This document shows, one piece after another, positions 30,540-43,329 of a stretch of 64,000 bases of DNA (position 1 is its first letter; each line of letters starts with the position of its first letter). Below the pieces are notes generated by a model. The model saw only the letters and a list, made by a program, of their open reading frames with translations, did no database searches and was not told the DNA's origin. A program made the position numbers and the translations under genes. The DNA comes from Shinisaurus crocodilurus (lineage: Eukaryota > Chordata > Lepidosauria > Squamata > Shinisauridae): positions 28,470,197 to 28,534,196 of the forward strand of contig CM037877.1 of NCBI GenBank assembly GCA_021292165.1, in the 5' to 3' direction.

Positions 30540-32240
30540 CAAACTGTAATCTGCTCTTGTATCTTCAAATGTCACGAACAGGAGTGTGAGTTTGCTGAAG
30601 GTTTAATGCGGCCGAGAATGATTTGAAGCGTTTTTGGAATGACACATGCCATCAAGTGCAGCCTCCTGTGGTTCCAGGATTTAGACATGTTCACCTTGTC
30701 CGCACCAAACAGCCTCCGGGGAAGCTGGAGTCGGTTCTGCGGAGGAGTGTTTCTCAATTTTCTGAATTAAAACCGGAAGTGAGCTTCACACTTGTGAAAA
30801 ATGGAAAAGTGGGCACTAGCAATACCCAGGTGGTGGCTGTGCCCAGGAGTGCTTGTCCGGTCTAGCTCCAGGTTTTGAGGGTCCTGGGGCAAGCTGCTCT
30901 TGGTGGGGGCCCCTGTAGATGTTCGGTGAGCCCACCTGGCTTATCAGTTCACAGGCTGGTTGCCTGTTTGCCCGTCTATGGTGATGATGCTCAGCAGATG
31001 TCTGGACAATGTGCCCAACCTTGCTGGCTCTGCTGCCATCTAAATTGTTCCATCTTGTCCCGGAAATATGCGTGTTGGCGTACTGAAGATGGTAGAACGA
31101 GCAAGTCCAGGGACGTGGACTTGGAGCTCTGCTCAGTGCCACAGTCCAGCTTCCCTCCCGCTAGTCCCCACTGGCTGCCACGAGCAGGCAGGTGGTTAGT
31201 TGCTGCCGCAGCAAGAGTTGTGTTGGCGGCTCTCGGCAGCAGTGGCAACAGCCCGCCTGCAGCGGCGGTAGACTCTGGGTCTTGGTACTTGCCTGAGCAT
31301 GCTGTGTGCTGGTGCTGGGCTTGTCACTGGTGCTCCAATTGAGCTTTGTCCTTGGCCGCAGTTCTATTTGCCCCAGTCCCATCCACTTTGGATTACCGCA
31401 ATGCAATGAGGCATCTTTGAAAAGTGTTTGGAAATTTCAACTGGTGGAAAACATGGCAGAAAGTGTTTGGCTAGGGCTGTTTGTTTTTTAAAAAATTATT
31501 GATAGATCATGTGACTCCACCATTTCAGAGGCTTCTGGTTTGTTGATAAGCCGTATTCATAGTGCTGGTCACTATCTTTAAAGTCCTAAAATCAGGGATG
31601 CCGAAAGATGTTGCATTGGGGGGCTGGATTGCCCCCTTCAGGTCCTCTGTGGGCTGGATGACATCAGTGGGACTGACCACACCCACTGATGTCACCCCCT
31701 GCCCATTTTAGCTTTTGTGTGTGTGCTGGGACTGGGAGAGGCACCGAGTTCCAACTTCCAAGCCTCTCCCAGCATGGAGAAAGGAACTTGCCCAGTGCTG
31801 GGAGAAGCAGCCCCTTCTCCTGCCCTTTTCAAATTTCTCTTTTGAAACTGAAACAGGTTGCTTTGCATTATCGCAATTCGAATGTCCCTTCATCTCTATT
31901 TGAAACATGTGCGTGTTGTGTTTGTATGTATGTGTGACTGAGATATCCTTTGATGTAGCAAAGATTGCAGTAATGACGGGGATTGAATTCTTTGCTTCGA
32001 AACTGGAGGAAGCAAAGAATGTTTTAGCCCATAGTGACAGGCACAAGGATATGTCTTGTAATGCTTTGCCTGCTGAATCAGTGGGAAAGAGCAGCAGACC
32101 CATAACCTACAATTATTCCTGCTTTGATGTGCGAAGTGTTTGACAAGTTTAGCATACCTGATTGAACATCAATGTCAAATCACTTCTCTCTTAAACATTT
32201 ATCAGCTCTGCTTCTGCGAAAGCACTTCGGGTCTTCATAA
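30540..32240. other. Mostly anonymous DNA
   Basis: No gene supported. The part 30863-30915 (CCAGGTTTTGAGGGTCCTGG, GGGGGCCCCTG) resembles the composite repeat of 5639-6183 in reverse. A stretch from 31591 (CAGGGATGCCGAAAGATG) may start another hAT-like element whose right end I could not find. Confidence 0.4.
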
Positions 32241-32248
32241 CATAGACA

Positions 32249-32394
32249 CAGGGCTTTTTTTCTGGTGGAACTCACCGGAACTGAGTTCCAGCACCTTTTC
32301 TTCTATTAATTGCATTACAATTTAATCGCCATCTACTCCCGAGGAAATGTAATCCAAGAGTTCCGGTACCTTTTTCTCCAGAAAAAAAGCACTG
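32249..32394. mobile_element. hAT-like MITE
   Basis: Ends CAGGGCTTTTTTTCTGGTGG and CTCCAGAAAAAAAGCACTG are inverted; CATAGACA is present on both sides (32241-32248 and 32395-32402). 146 bp, no coding capacity. Confidence 0.92.
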
Positions 32395-32886
32395 CATAGA
32401 CATACCCGGGTGGCTGTGTGTGGTGCCGTGTGAGTATTTTCAGCAACTTAATAAAGCACTCTTTGCTGCAATGGGAAACCCCCACCAAGCTGGTGTTAAT
32501 GTGCTCAGCTCTGGCCCTGTGAATCACTTTCACCCAATTCCAGCCTCATTCCAGCTACTCATAATGGTTTCAGGACAAATATTTATTTCTGACTAAGAAC
32601 GGGAACACGACAGAAATTCATAGTTTCAAAATGACGCCTCATTTTCACACGCTTGGATGTGCTTTCGGATGAGCTGATGCCAACATCCAGGTAGTGCATG
32701 AATCTTCACACAGTGCAAAGCACTATATACACACACCACTGCGTGCGTCATTCATAGGTTCAGAAACCTGTTGTCACAGGTGAGCGAAAAGATACTTGAA
32801 AGGAAATAACTGCAGTAATTCCTACTTTTAAATGAAATAATTATCAGCACTATCCATCCTCTCACATGCTGCATAGCTTCGTATGC

Positions 32887-33180
32887 AGGGCTGGTCCAAG
32901 ATATCTTGCTGCCTGAGGCAAAGGACAAGATGGTGCTTCCCACCCTTATTCCACAGAATACAGAGGCCAGCTGGACTGGCAGTTGAATCTTACTTTAATG
33001 ATGGCAATGGAACAGTGTCCTCTACTGCACTTGAGGGCAGCAGGGTAGTTTGGGGAATGCAGGGCAGATTGTGTGGCATGTACAGCTCTGTCCTCCAACA
33101 CCTTGCTACTGCTCCCCGTTCCCAGCATCTGCTGCCTGAGGGCAGCTGCCTCACTTTCCCTTATGGTAGGTCCAGACCTG
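32887..33180. mobile_element. Unclassified repeat with hAT-like ends
   Basis: Starts CAGGGCTGGTCCAAGATATC and ends GGTAGGTCCAGACCTG, with GCTGCCTGAGG words at each side. No 8-bp duplication is visible, so the class is a guess. Confidence 0.45.
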
Positions 33181-33434
33181 TGCAGGAGAGAATCCCTGCA
33201 GGGAGTCTACAGATAGATCTTTGTCCTCCCATTGGTGCTCAACTGGGCCCATACTGTGCTGTGGGCGCACTCCCATGGGCTGGTCTGAAAACATGAAGCC
33301 CTTCTGCGCCTCCCGTAGAGGTATCCAATGGCCCACTCCTTTCTAGGCTCCTTATCTACTTGATGACTAACCTGCACACCAGGGGCCTCAAGAAAGTGGG
33401 TCACTGGACACCTTGATTTGAGAAGTAGACATAC

Positions 33435-33634
33435 CAGTGGAGCCTGGTGGCTCCAATGTCAGTGGGGCAGTGTATCCACTCTGGGCCATAGTCTGAACAT
33501 TAAAGGAGCTGTCCACGGTGCTGAACCTAGTTTGGGGATATGGTTCAGCACTATGGATAGCTACTTTAAAGTTCAGACTAAAACCCGGAGTGGATACACC
33601 ACCCCACTGACATTGGAGCCATCAGCCTCCACTG
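33435..33634. mobile_element. Long-TIR palindromic element
   Basis: CAGTGGAGCCTGGTGGCTCC and CAATGTCAGTGGGGCAGTGT are mirrored at the right end, giving inverted arms of about 60 bp. Target duplication not clear. Confidence 0.7.
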
Positions 33635-33639
33635 AGAAG

Positions 33640-35330
33640 TCACTCGAGTTTTGAGTAATGCTTTAGTGATTTGTACTGTGCTTTGCCTGCATAGCTAAGG
33701 GCTTGGCAGCGGGAAGGAGAGGAAAGGCCTTGTTGGCATCTCTACCCATGCACACTGAGGATAGAGATATTAATGTAAATTGGCTCTGGATGTTCTTTTC
33801 ACAACTTCTTTCATTCATTCATTCATTCAAGCATTTTTACCCTGCTCCTCAGCCAAGCTTGCATGAGATCAATGAGAAAAGAAGGCAGGGTTATAAACTG
33901 AAAGACATGACACAAAAGGAAAAATGGATGGTGAGGGAAGAGGGAAAGAAGCAAACTCAGGCACCAGTTCTTAAAGTTGCGAAGTTCTTAGACTGACCAG
34001 TTGTGGGAGAGGAGGAGCCTGGTGAAGCTGATCTCTCAGCAGAGCTGATGGATTAGCCCTGCAGCCCCATCTCTCCCTCTCTTATACCTGCTGGAATGGC
34101 TGCTGCTAGATGACAGCTAAAGGAAGGGCTGGTCTGTCAGCAGAGCAAACAGAGAGGACCTGCAATCCCACAGCTTTCCCTTTCAAATTATAGCAGCCCT
34201 GCTGTAAGCCCACCTCTATCAGGCCCTTCCTTCAACTGTTACCACCAGCAGCCATTCTAGCAGGCTGCAGCAGAGGGAGATGAGATGGGAAGCAGGTCAT
34301 CTTTTTTCCTCTTCCCTCCCCATCCCTTTTTCCTTTCATGTCATGTCTTTTTAGATTGTAAGCCTGTACAAGATTGTCTTGTTTTTATTCATTGTATGTA
34401 TGCCACTTCTGGACCTTTTTTGACTGAGTAAAAGGATAAAAATGCTTTAAATAAATACTATACTGAACTCTAAGGTAAAACTATGATTTCCTAAGGGTGA
34501 AATCCTATGTGAGGCATCTTGGAGGATTCTGAGTATCCTGTGTCCTACCAGGATGCTGCCAGAAGGGCAGGAGGAGTGACAGAGGCGAGTTCTTCCTCTC
34601 CATCCTCCTTTTCTGTTTTCTCCCCTCTAGACTGGCCTCTGAGCCTGTCTAGAGAGATTGTCCTGCCACAGGCAAGGCTGGAGAAGGATGTAAAAGAACT
34701 CGGCTGTTTCAGAAAGCAAAATCAATTTTCAGCATGTGGCGAGTGCGTGGCAGGTGACAGTGGGTGACTTTCTGAGTCAGCCATGCAGAATTTTGCAGAT
34801 GCCATCTAAGCTCAGTTATCTTTTTCCTCCGCCAGTGTCGCTGTGGCTTTAGAATCAACAGCTTCTTCATCTCACCATTGAGAAATCCTTCTCTACGGTA
34901 CAAAAATGAAGTGAATAGATTTTGAACAGGTCAAAAAGGCAAAACGTCTGTTTGAGTTAGATGTTATACATGCATGAGGTGTTTTCCAGAAAGTGTATTT
35001 TTACCATCTATTTCCAGATCATGAAACTGAAGAATTGCTTATCCTTACAAAGACATTTTGCCCGCCACCCTCTTTCTAAATGATTTACAGCGTACCTTTG
35101 CTAAAAGGTGATCAAAACTTTATTTGAGCTTCACAACAACCCCAGGCACAATCTACTGCAACAATCTTCCCTGGAAGCCTCTCACCGCCCCCCACAATCC
35201 CCCAACTAAAACCCATACAGAAATTTGTTCTCAGGGCCCCATAACCGCTCCCCCATGGCATTTAACTGGTGTAGTCCCAGTATTAAGTTGTCTATAAAGT
35301 AGGTACCCGGGATAACTGAATTTCTGAAGC
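33640..35330. other. Mostly anonymous DNA
   Basis: An L2-like 3' tail may lie at 34330-34470 (AGATTGTAAGCCTGTACAAG, then AAATGCTTTAAATAAATA). Otherwise no gene or repeat that I can name. Confidence 0.4.
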
Positions 35331-35344
35331 TATGGCGGTCTAGA

Positions 35345-38300
35345 CTTGGCCAATGGATGTATATGAATTTCATTTGTGTTCACAAAACAGTTGAATAAAT
35401 CCTGTTCATAACCCTGAATGCGAACGTGCGTGCATTTTTGAAGAAAATATTCGCATATTTCTGAACTTGCGAGCCCGTTTTAAAAATGTGCATTTTTCAA
35501 ATATGTACATTTTCCATGCTTTACTGAATGGGAAAAGTGCGCATTTTGGGTGTGCACTTCTAAAAATCCACATTTTTTATGAATTGAGAATTGCACATTT
35601 TCCCCCATTGAGAAATAATGCTCGCATTCAGGAATGCGAACAAGGCCAGCTGAGCTTCGAGAGGGAATTCTGAGAACTTCGACATGAGTTCAAACATCGC
35701 ATGTTTGCCCATTCCTAGTGGACAGACAGAATTCTACCCTTCAAAGAAGGCTAGAATTCAAATGCAACTCATCCTACTGCAATGAACATGAAAACATGGA
35801 ATCACCAGCTCAGAACCAGAACATGCAAAATAATTTGCAGCCCTAGCGGTGGCTGCTCTTTCCCATCTGTATCAGAATTCCCATGTGCATCATTCCCATG
35901 TGGATCCAGACTTAGGGATGGCTGAATCAATTTGTTTTCATTTCTGTTTTGCCTGTGTTCATTCATATGTCCTTTCCATTTCCACATTAATATGCACATT
36001 TTTAAATTTGAAAATCCACACGAAAATTATCAAACTTATTTAAGCATTTATAAATATAATTTATCCAAACATATGCAGTTCAAAATGTATCTTATCTTCA
36101 AATATGCATTTTGAAAAATGCATATTTATTTCAGTTTTTTGAGCTGAGATTTGCGTCACAAAATTCAGAGAAGTATAAAATCGAGAGGATAATTACAATC
36201 CACCCTACACATTAGTCTGGGAGGTGTGGGCCAGGTCATTTCACATCAGAATTCACAATTAAAGAATTAATTCTGCAAGCTTCCCTACATCCAGCCATTT
36301 CAATGAGGCCTGGATGAGCATTGTGATGAAGATGGAAATGCAGCAATGCACAACCAGATATGTATCTGCCTGCATGTGTGTATGGCTGCATGTGCATAGC
36401 AGATAGTTGCTGCTGTTTTGTTTCCTGCCCTGGTGACACCTTCTCTCCAGGACATGATCTGGCACTTAAAAAAATACACTGCACATCAGCTTCTTTTCCT
36501 CTTCTCTCTCCACAATGAACTGGTAAACATGTACACATACAGCGATGCCCCTTGAAGACATGGCTTCTGGAAATCTCTCCCCACCCCCCGCCCTCAGGAG
36601 CAATGAATCTCAGGGTGATTTCAGATGACAAAGTGCCACACTACACCCATGTACTCTTTTGTGAGTGTAACAGCAAGGGATAGGAGAGCCAGGGATTGTT
36701 CAAGTTCACCAAAATTCTCTAAACTTCAATACGAAGTTCAGTTTAACTCCCATTTTAGTTTGCAACATGTTTTTTTGGTTCATTCGAATGGGAAACATGC
36801 ACATTTCAATCAGGAAAAAGTGTTTATTTCTGTGTGCATTTTTCAAAAGTGTGCATTGGCTAAAGTATGAAAATGCATTTTTTAATATGCACATTTCCCC
36901 CTTCAAAGTACTCTTTTTAAAACAAAACAAAACATGATATCAAGCTTGGGAAAGTTCAGACATTAAAAAAATAAAATAAAATGCGGCCCTGTTCGCAGTT
37001 GGGGGTTGCAAATGGGGTAACTTTTGATGATCTGCAAACTGAGACAACATTCTCATACATCCCTGAACAACTGGTCATGCAGTGCAATTGATGCCCCACC
37101 TGTGGTTGTGCAGGTGTAGGGATGTTTTATCCTCAGCTTTGCCACAAGGCTAGTCCTTTGGGTGACTGGCTCCCCATGTGAATGCAGCCACATGAAAAGA
37201 AGATGAGAAAAAATGGTTCCCACCCCCCAGGCTAATGCTGTCATGCAGCTCCCATTTATTTCAAACAAGCTCAGGTAGAAGGATTTTCCCAGCGCATAAT
37301 TGTGCCCTACCTTCCCCAAAGGCCACACCTGTGTTTTGCAAGGGTATCAATACTTCCCCATCTTGACTAGAAATGCCCTGCCCAGTACCTTCCCAGAAAG
37401 GTCCATTCTAGTGCTGCCCTGGTGACCATATTCTAGAGTTAACCATATATAATTTTTATGTTGTTCTGAACATGCAGAGTGTGCATGGCCCCAGGAAAGA
37501 AGAATATATTCCAAGACAAATTAATCTTGTATTGTTGTATGCATGGCAAGGACTTGGTCCTGCCAGACTTTTTTGTTTCTTTTTTTGTTTATTCATTCTC
37601 CATGTCAGTAGCCAACACTTTATGAGCTGGGAAAGTCACCTTTTTACATAATCAGCTGTGGGCGTCTACATCTCCATCTATTGTCAACCGGGAAACATTT
37701 TGTCACTCGGGCACATTGCAGAAGCAAGGAGGTTAGTACAGCACAGCAGTGTGCATGCAAGACTGAAGTAGGCCAGTAGTTGGAGACTGTCAAAACTGTA
37801 AATGACCCTGCCCCAATGAAAAATTTGGTGTAACCTTCATAGTTTACATAATTATTTGCTCGACTGGAAAATTTAGGAAGCCTGCACTAATTTGTGCCTG
37901 CCTGCTGCACGTTACACAGCCAAGACATGGCACCTGACAGGCCGGCCTAGGGATGGGGGAGAAATTAATTTAGTTCACATTTTAATGCAAACTTTCCCAA
38001 TTTTGCACTTTTGGACCAGTATGTGAACCAAAGCTCAGCTATCCTTCGAAATGTGCACTTTCCCAAATTTTGCAGTGGCGTTCTCAATTTAAAAAAACAC
38101 CAATGCATGTATTACTGAAAATGACATTAAAATGCATGATAATAGGAAAATTGCTCGCTAAAAATGTGAATACTGGACAAAATTACAGACAAAAATGCAT
38201 GTATTAGGAGAAATGTGCACAAGAATGCATACAATTTGTCATGCAAACTTTAAAAAAGAAAACACATTCTCAAAGTTTAGGATAACCTAAAATAAGATAA

Positions 38301-38355
38301 AACCTAAAATAAGGAACAGAGAGAAACCAAAAATGACAGATTCATCCATCCCTGC
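35345..38355. repeat. Cluster of AT-rich repeats with GCATTTTT motifs
   Basis: At least four blocks (about 35345-35720, 35905-36210, 36675-37070, 37945-38355) share words such as AATGTGCATTTTTCAAAT, CACATTTTCCCCC and AAAATGCATGTATTA, often close to TAGGGATGG or CATCCCTG. Related blocks are at 27555 and 45790. Their spacing suggests independent insertions of one family rather than a tandem array. Sequence between them, including 37070-37940, is anonymous. Confidence 0.5.
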
Positions 38356-38614
38356 TAGCAGCATATTGTCCAAAAACTGGTTAAGAAAGCCAGTAACCGT
38401 GTTTGAATTACAGGGGGCAGGGCAGAGGAGGGCAGAGTTCCTTATCTTTCATGTTTCCTCCTTTAGCTTCTCTTTTTAGAAGACTACAGGGTATGTGTGA
38501 TTTGGCTAAAACCTGGAGGAGCTGGGGTGGGGCTTGTGGATTTCATTAAGCCCTTCCCCTCCCCACACACCCCTTTTCTTGAACCTGGGATCAACTGATT
38601 GGTGGGGGATTCAT

Positions 38615-38965
38615 GTCAGATAAAAGGAAGTACTTCTTCACACAGCACATAGTTAAACTATGAAATTCACTTCCACAAGATGTAGTGATGGCCACCAACT
38701 TGGATGGCTTTAAAAGGGGAGTAGATGAATTCATGGAGGAGAAGGCTATCAAAGGTTACTAGCCCTGATGGCTATATGCTACCTCCAGTGTCAGAGGCAG
38801 TATGCCTGCCTCTGTACACCCGTTGCTGTGGGGAGCACAAGCAGGAGCGTGTTATAACACTCATGTCTACCCGTGTGGGTTTCTCGTGGGCATCTGGTTG
38901 GTCACTGAGTGAACAGAATGCTGGACTAGATGGCCTGATTCAACATAGCTCCTCTTCTTATGTTA
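38615..38965 (+). mobile_element. CR1 3' fragment
   Basis: GATAAAAGGAAGTACTTCTT, then GGACTAGATGGCCTGATTCA and a tail CTCTTCTTATGTT, colinear with the CR1 end at 280-660. Confidence 0.85.
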
Positions 38966-40894
38966 TTTTGAGGCAAGCCCTTCCAAATTTGGGCCCAGGG
39001 CTCTTATTGCTTTGTATTGGGGTTTACTCACCATCACCTCTGCTGATAATCACCCAGTCCTCTCTTCCCTCCTCCCAAATCCACCTAGCAGTGGTGGCAG
39101 CAACAAGATGTTATTTGATGACTCTGCTTCTTCTCCACCATGCCTAGAATGCTGCAACAGCAGCCTTCCAGATGCAAAGAGCCCAGGGACACATAGTTTT
39201 CTAAGACAATGGATTCAGGAAAGGAAGAGGCAGTAGGGAATGGGTTTAGGCGTTCATGAGGGGGTCACAAGGGGTTTAGTGGGAGGGGAATTGCTTAACC
39301 CACTCACTTTTGCCATCTTTCATTACCAGCACTTGAAAGGGTCACAAAAAATGAGTGGAAATTGAGGCGAGCCAAAGGGAGTTCACTCATCACTACGTGG
39401 AACAAAACTGGAAGCTGGGGTGCCAAGTGCGAGTTAGCGTCTAATACCAGGAGCCAGAACAACAGAGGTGAACCTCAACGACTGAAAAATCGTTTTTAAT
39501 TGTGAAAACATTCACATTACCTTTTTGTTTGCCTGATGCATTTGAAGCAGTTGCTCATCCCCAGAGGAGATAATAACATCTGGTTTCAATGTAAGAGATT
39601 CTTGCACCCTCAAGTACCCCACTTTTTTGTTGTTGGCCTATGTGTCATCCCAGGGCCATCCTGTCCTCCTCACAGTGAATTTCTCTAACTTCAGCAATAT
39701 CTGGAAACTCAGGCTGGAATAAATCTAACAATAGTTTCAGCATCTCTTGGAGCTCCATTTTTTTTTTCTTGAGAAAGTACATGACTTGGGTTAACTCTAC
39801 AATGATGCCTTCCCCATCAGATTTCATTGGGAAAACCTTTCTAGAAGGTTCCTTGATGCATTCTGTTGGAAGCGTCAAATGTGTGTTCAATTGTTTTACT
39901 CAAAACAGGGTTCACCAAAGGTACACAATGACTAATCTAAACAGCATTTTTATCACAGTATAAAAATAATAGCACTTGTAGATTCTATTCATTGAAAGAA
40001 GTGAAAGCTTTCCCTTTTTCCCACGAGGTAATTGTACGAATCTGCAGCACAACAATGAAATACACATATATATTCAAAGATAAGCATGGGATTCCCTTGT
40101 TATTACCCTTGTGAGCCATTCATATAGGCCATGCTGTTTCCTCTGCATATTGTTCAGCAAACCAGATCACACAATAGTCACACACAGTGGCATGGAAAAG
40201 AAAATGTCATTTAAAAGCAAATTACTATTAAATAGCAACCTCCTGCATCACCAGGGTCTCTAGGTTGATGGTTACCAACAGGTGTCATATGCCTGCACTG
40301 ACATAAAGCATCTCGCAGAGACATTTTTATCAGTTTTCGAAAGTTGATGAATACCGTAGAATAGCTCTTGCATAACCCTTGTTCTCTGCTGTATCCTAGA
40401 GGTAGCGGTAGAAGGGCTGGAGAGTAATAAGCAACTCACCAGAGCCTAATTTTGATTTGCAAAGTGCTTTGTTTTTATTGTAATCACTCTCAAAACTCTG
40501 CAGCAAGGGGTGCATAAGGGTTTTTTTTCCCCTTTCCCTTTTGGAATTCCATTCATGGTTATTAGTGAAAGCCTCATTCATAATGTGTTTCATTCATCAA
40601 AATGTATTGTGATTCATGTTTTATTCATCAGCAATAATTTTGTTAAGGTACAGTATTCCTATGTATCTTTGGATGATGATCTCCCCTCCTTTTTAACTAA
40701 GTTTTGCTGCTGCCAAAAGGAGTGCTTCTGCAGCGGGCTCCTGGAAACTGCCACCTCCACCCCACCCTGAATGGCCCTGGATGTTGCATTGTTTGGAGTC
40801 CTTGTGGGAAAAACAAAACGGTGAGCACCACAAAAACTGGCAGTCCACACTGGTGGCTGTCATTATTTCCCTCTTAGAAAGCCCTGGAACAAAT

Positions 40895-40895
<1 letters not shown>
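38966..40895. other. No recognised gene or repeat
   Basis: Anonymous sequence. A reverse-strand frame at 39645-39890 (81 residues, lysine- and leucine-rich) looks slightly protein-like but has no motif that I know and no neighbouring exon signals that I can defend. Confidence 0.4.
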
Positions 40896-40936
<41 letters not shown>

Positions 40937-40968
40937 TCATCTATCTATCTATTTATCTATCTATCTAT
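40896..40968 (+). repeat. (TGTC)n(TATC)n compound microsatellite
   Basis: Six TGTC units followed by a long interrupted TATC run. Confidence 0.95.
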
Positions 40969-41479
40969 AATTTATTATTTATTTCATTTCTATACTGCCC
41001 AATAGTTGAAGCTCTCTGGGTGGTTCCCAGCAATTCATAAAATCACAAACCACAAATACAGATAATAAAATACAAAATAAAATTTCAATATACAAAATTT
41101 AAAACAATTTAAACAGCTGAAAACAATTTCAATAAAAATACTAGATGCGTTAAAATACAGCTGACATCAATGCCGCTTCATATGCCATTAAATACCATTA
41201 AATACGGAGTAGAGGGCGGTCTCAACCTGGCGCTGAAAAGATGACAGTGTTAGTGCCAGGCGGGCCTCAGTGGGGATATCATTCCATAATTGGGGGGGGG
41301 GGAACCACTGAGTAGGCCCTCCCCCTTGTTGCCACCCTCCATGCCTCCCTTGGAGGTGGCACTTGGAGGAAGGCCCCAGATGTTGATCATAGTGTCTGGT
41401 TAGCTTCAAGTCAGGAGAGGCACTCCATCAGGTATTACAGTCCCGATCCGTGTAAGACTTTATAGGTTAAAACCAGCAC

Positions 41480-41480
<1 letters not shown>
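40969..41480 (-). mobile_element. L2-type LINE 3' end
   Basis: The reverse strand encodes an L2-like C-terminus (PQLWNDIPTEARLALTLSSF) and then an AT-rich 3' UTR with CCACCCAGAGAGCTTCAACT and GGGCAGTATAGAAATGAAAT, ending in the TATC microsatellite. Confidence 0.8.

Positions 41481-41481
<1 letters not shown>

Positions 41482-41511
<30 letters not shown>
41482..41511 (+). repeat. (TATC)n microsatellite
   Basis: About seven tetranucleotide units. Confidence 0.95.
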
Positions 41512-41802
41512 GGGGAACAGGCATTCTGCGAAAAACAAAATGGCAGCTTTCAGGATTGGCTACAGAAGTCAGCTTCTCCAATGGCAAAAAATAGTTAAAA
41601 AATAAAAAGCTGAATGCAGCTCCTGCTGCTGCAGAAAATAAGCCTTCCACCCCAAATGGAACAATGGACATGAATTTATTTACTTCTGCACTAGAAAGGA
41701 AATAGGCCTGAATGGGTCCCACTCGGTTCTGTTTTCCATTCATCCCAAAATGAATGCATATCCCAGTTCTGCAGAGGATGCCATTTTTGTCCCCATGCTA
41801 CA

Positions 41803-41938
41803 GGGAGTTGTAGGCCAAAAACATCTGGGGACCCAAGGTTGGGGAACACTGCTTTAGAATAAGCATTTCAAGATTGATGTACTTATAGTTGTAGGCCAAA
41901 AACATCTGGGGACCCAAGGTTGGTTGGAGAACACTGGC
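41803..41938. mobile_element. Two right halves of a hAT-like MITE in direct order
   Basis: GTTGTAGGCCAAAAACATCT followed by GGGGACCCAAGGTTGG...AACACTG occurs at 41811-41852 and again at 41889-41938. Both match the right arm of the copy at 20648. Neither has a left arm. Confidence 0.8.
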
Positions 41939-42093
41939 TTAGATGTACAGTATCAGGGTAGCCTCTGATGGCTCCGGTTAAGAAGAGCCAAACTACGACT
42001 GATTTCAGGGGGGGAAATGAGATCAAAGTAATCCATGTTGTGGCATGCCTTCCAATGCCAAGACGCTGTGCCATGTATAATCATAAGAAGCTA

Positions 42094-42649
42094 GGGTGGC
42101 CACGTGTGTCCTCTTTTGCAGTCCTCTATTTGAAGGGCTGCCAGAGGACTATCCTCTATTTTGAAGGTGTCTTCTATTTGAAGGGCTGTCTAGTCCAAAT
42201 CTAGTTTAAAAATAAAGAACCATCAAAAGGAAGAGCTAGGCCTTGAAGTTGCCCATCAACAGCATCTGGACAGTAGACTGAGCACTGGCACACAGGAGAC
42301 CTGGTCAGTGGTCACAATCTTCCACACTATGCTGAGATAAACTGCTGCATTTCCATTTAAATTATGACAAATGATTTCTAAATATGCATCTAGACATAGC
42401 AATTAGATTTCATAGATCATAGAGTTGGAAGGAGCCTACAAGGCTATCAAGTCCAACCCCCTGCTCAATGCAGGAAACTAGAGGAGGGGTCTCCCATCCA
42501 AGTAATAACCAGGCCTGACCCTGCTTAGCTTCCACACCCAGACAAGCTGAGCCAGCATGAGCCACAGGCCTGTAGCAAACCGGTGCCCTCTTTTGTCCTT
42601 TTTCTGGTGATGCATTTCCTCTTCTTTGGTGATTTGTAAGTGGTCACCC
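42094..42649. mobile_element. TA-flanked MITE (GGGTGGCCA family) holding a 5S-SINE
   Basis: TA at 42092-42093 and 42650-42651. Ends GGGTGGCCACGTGTCCTC and TTGTAAGTGGTCACCC. The inside contains CTATTTGAAGGGCTGCCAGA and TTGCCCATCAACAGCATCTG; a 5S-SINE breaks the AT-rich part at 42404-42574. Confidence 0.9.
42404..42574 (-). mobile_element. 5S rRNA-derived SINE with CR1-like 3' end (copy 3)
   Basis: Reverse-strand TACTTGGATGGGAGACC at 42488-42504 is identical to the 5S internal promoter C-box region as known. The upstream GGAAGCTAAGCAGGGTCAGG also follows 5S rRNA, while ACAGGCCTGTGGCTCATGCT at the very start is more diverged. The CR1-type 3' part ends ATGATCTATGAAAT. A short AGCAA word near both borders may be its target duplication. 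Confidence 0.92.
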
Positions 42650-43329
42650 TAAGAAGGACCAGCTTGCATGAGCAAAATGGTATATGCTTTTGCCAGTAGA
42701 GAAGAACTGGACTGAGACTGACATTTGGTCAAACTGTTCTAGGATGGCTTAAGCATGAACCAAGCTCACAAACCGATGTTTGTTGTGCCACGGAAAACCC
42801 ACCCAGAAGTGGGTTGGGCACAGTGACTGTCGGTTCAATTACTTGCAAACTACAAACATGATGAAGCACCATCATTTCACCAGAATCTTGGGCCAAAGCA
42901 GGACGACCAAAAAAAGTATTGAAAACACAATCAATCAAACAAGTACAAAACAAAAACAGCAACAAAATATGGCGAAATACAGGCCTGCAGCAGAAAAACA
43001 ACAACTCCATACAGGCAGCACAGAGGACCCCAATAAAAATTGTATTGATATACACTGTATTGGTTTGGCCATGCAACTGTACACCATCATACATGAAGAA
43101 TGGCATTTGTTTATTTTCCTGTACACGCATAAATTGGGAACCTGGTGTATATTGATTCATAGCAGACATCCCCTGAGAATGGTTACTGAAGGCATTTCAA
43201 ACAGAGACTAGAAGCTAGTGCAGACTGTTACATTTCCTTCCAACATAGCCCAGCTGGGTCATGAAGTTCAACCAGCATGTAATGTCATGAAATGTGTCTT
43301 CCTGCTTAAGATCTTCAACAGGGGCCCTT

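Noticed and set aside
42780..43211. 143-codon plus frame
   Set aside because: An overlapping reverse frame of similar length exists, codon use is unremarkable and there is no motif.
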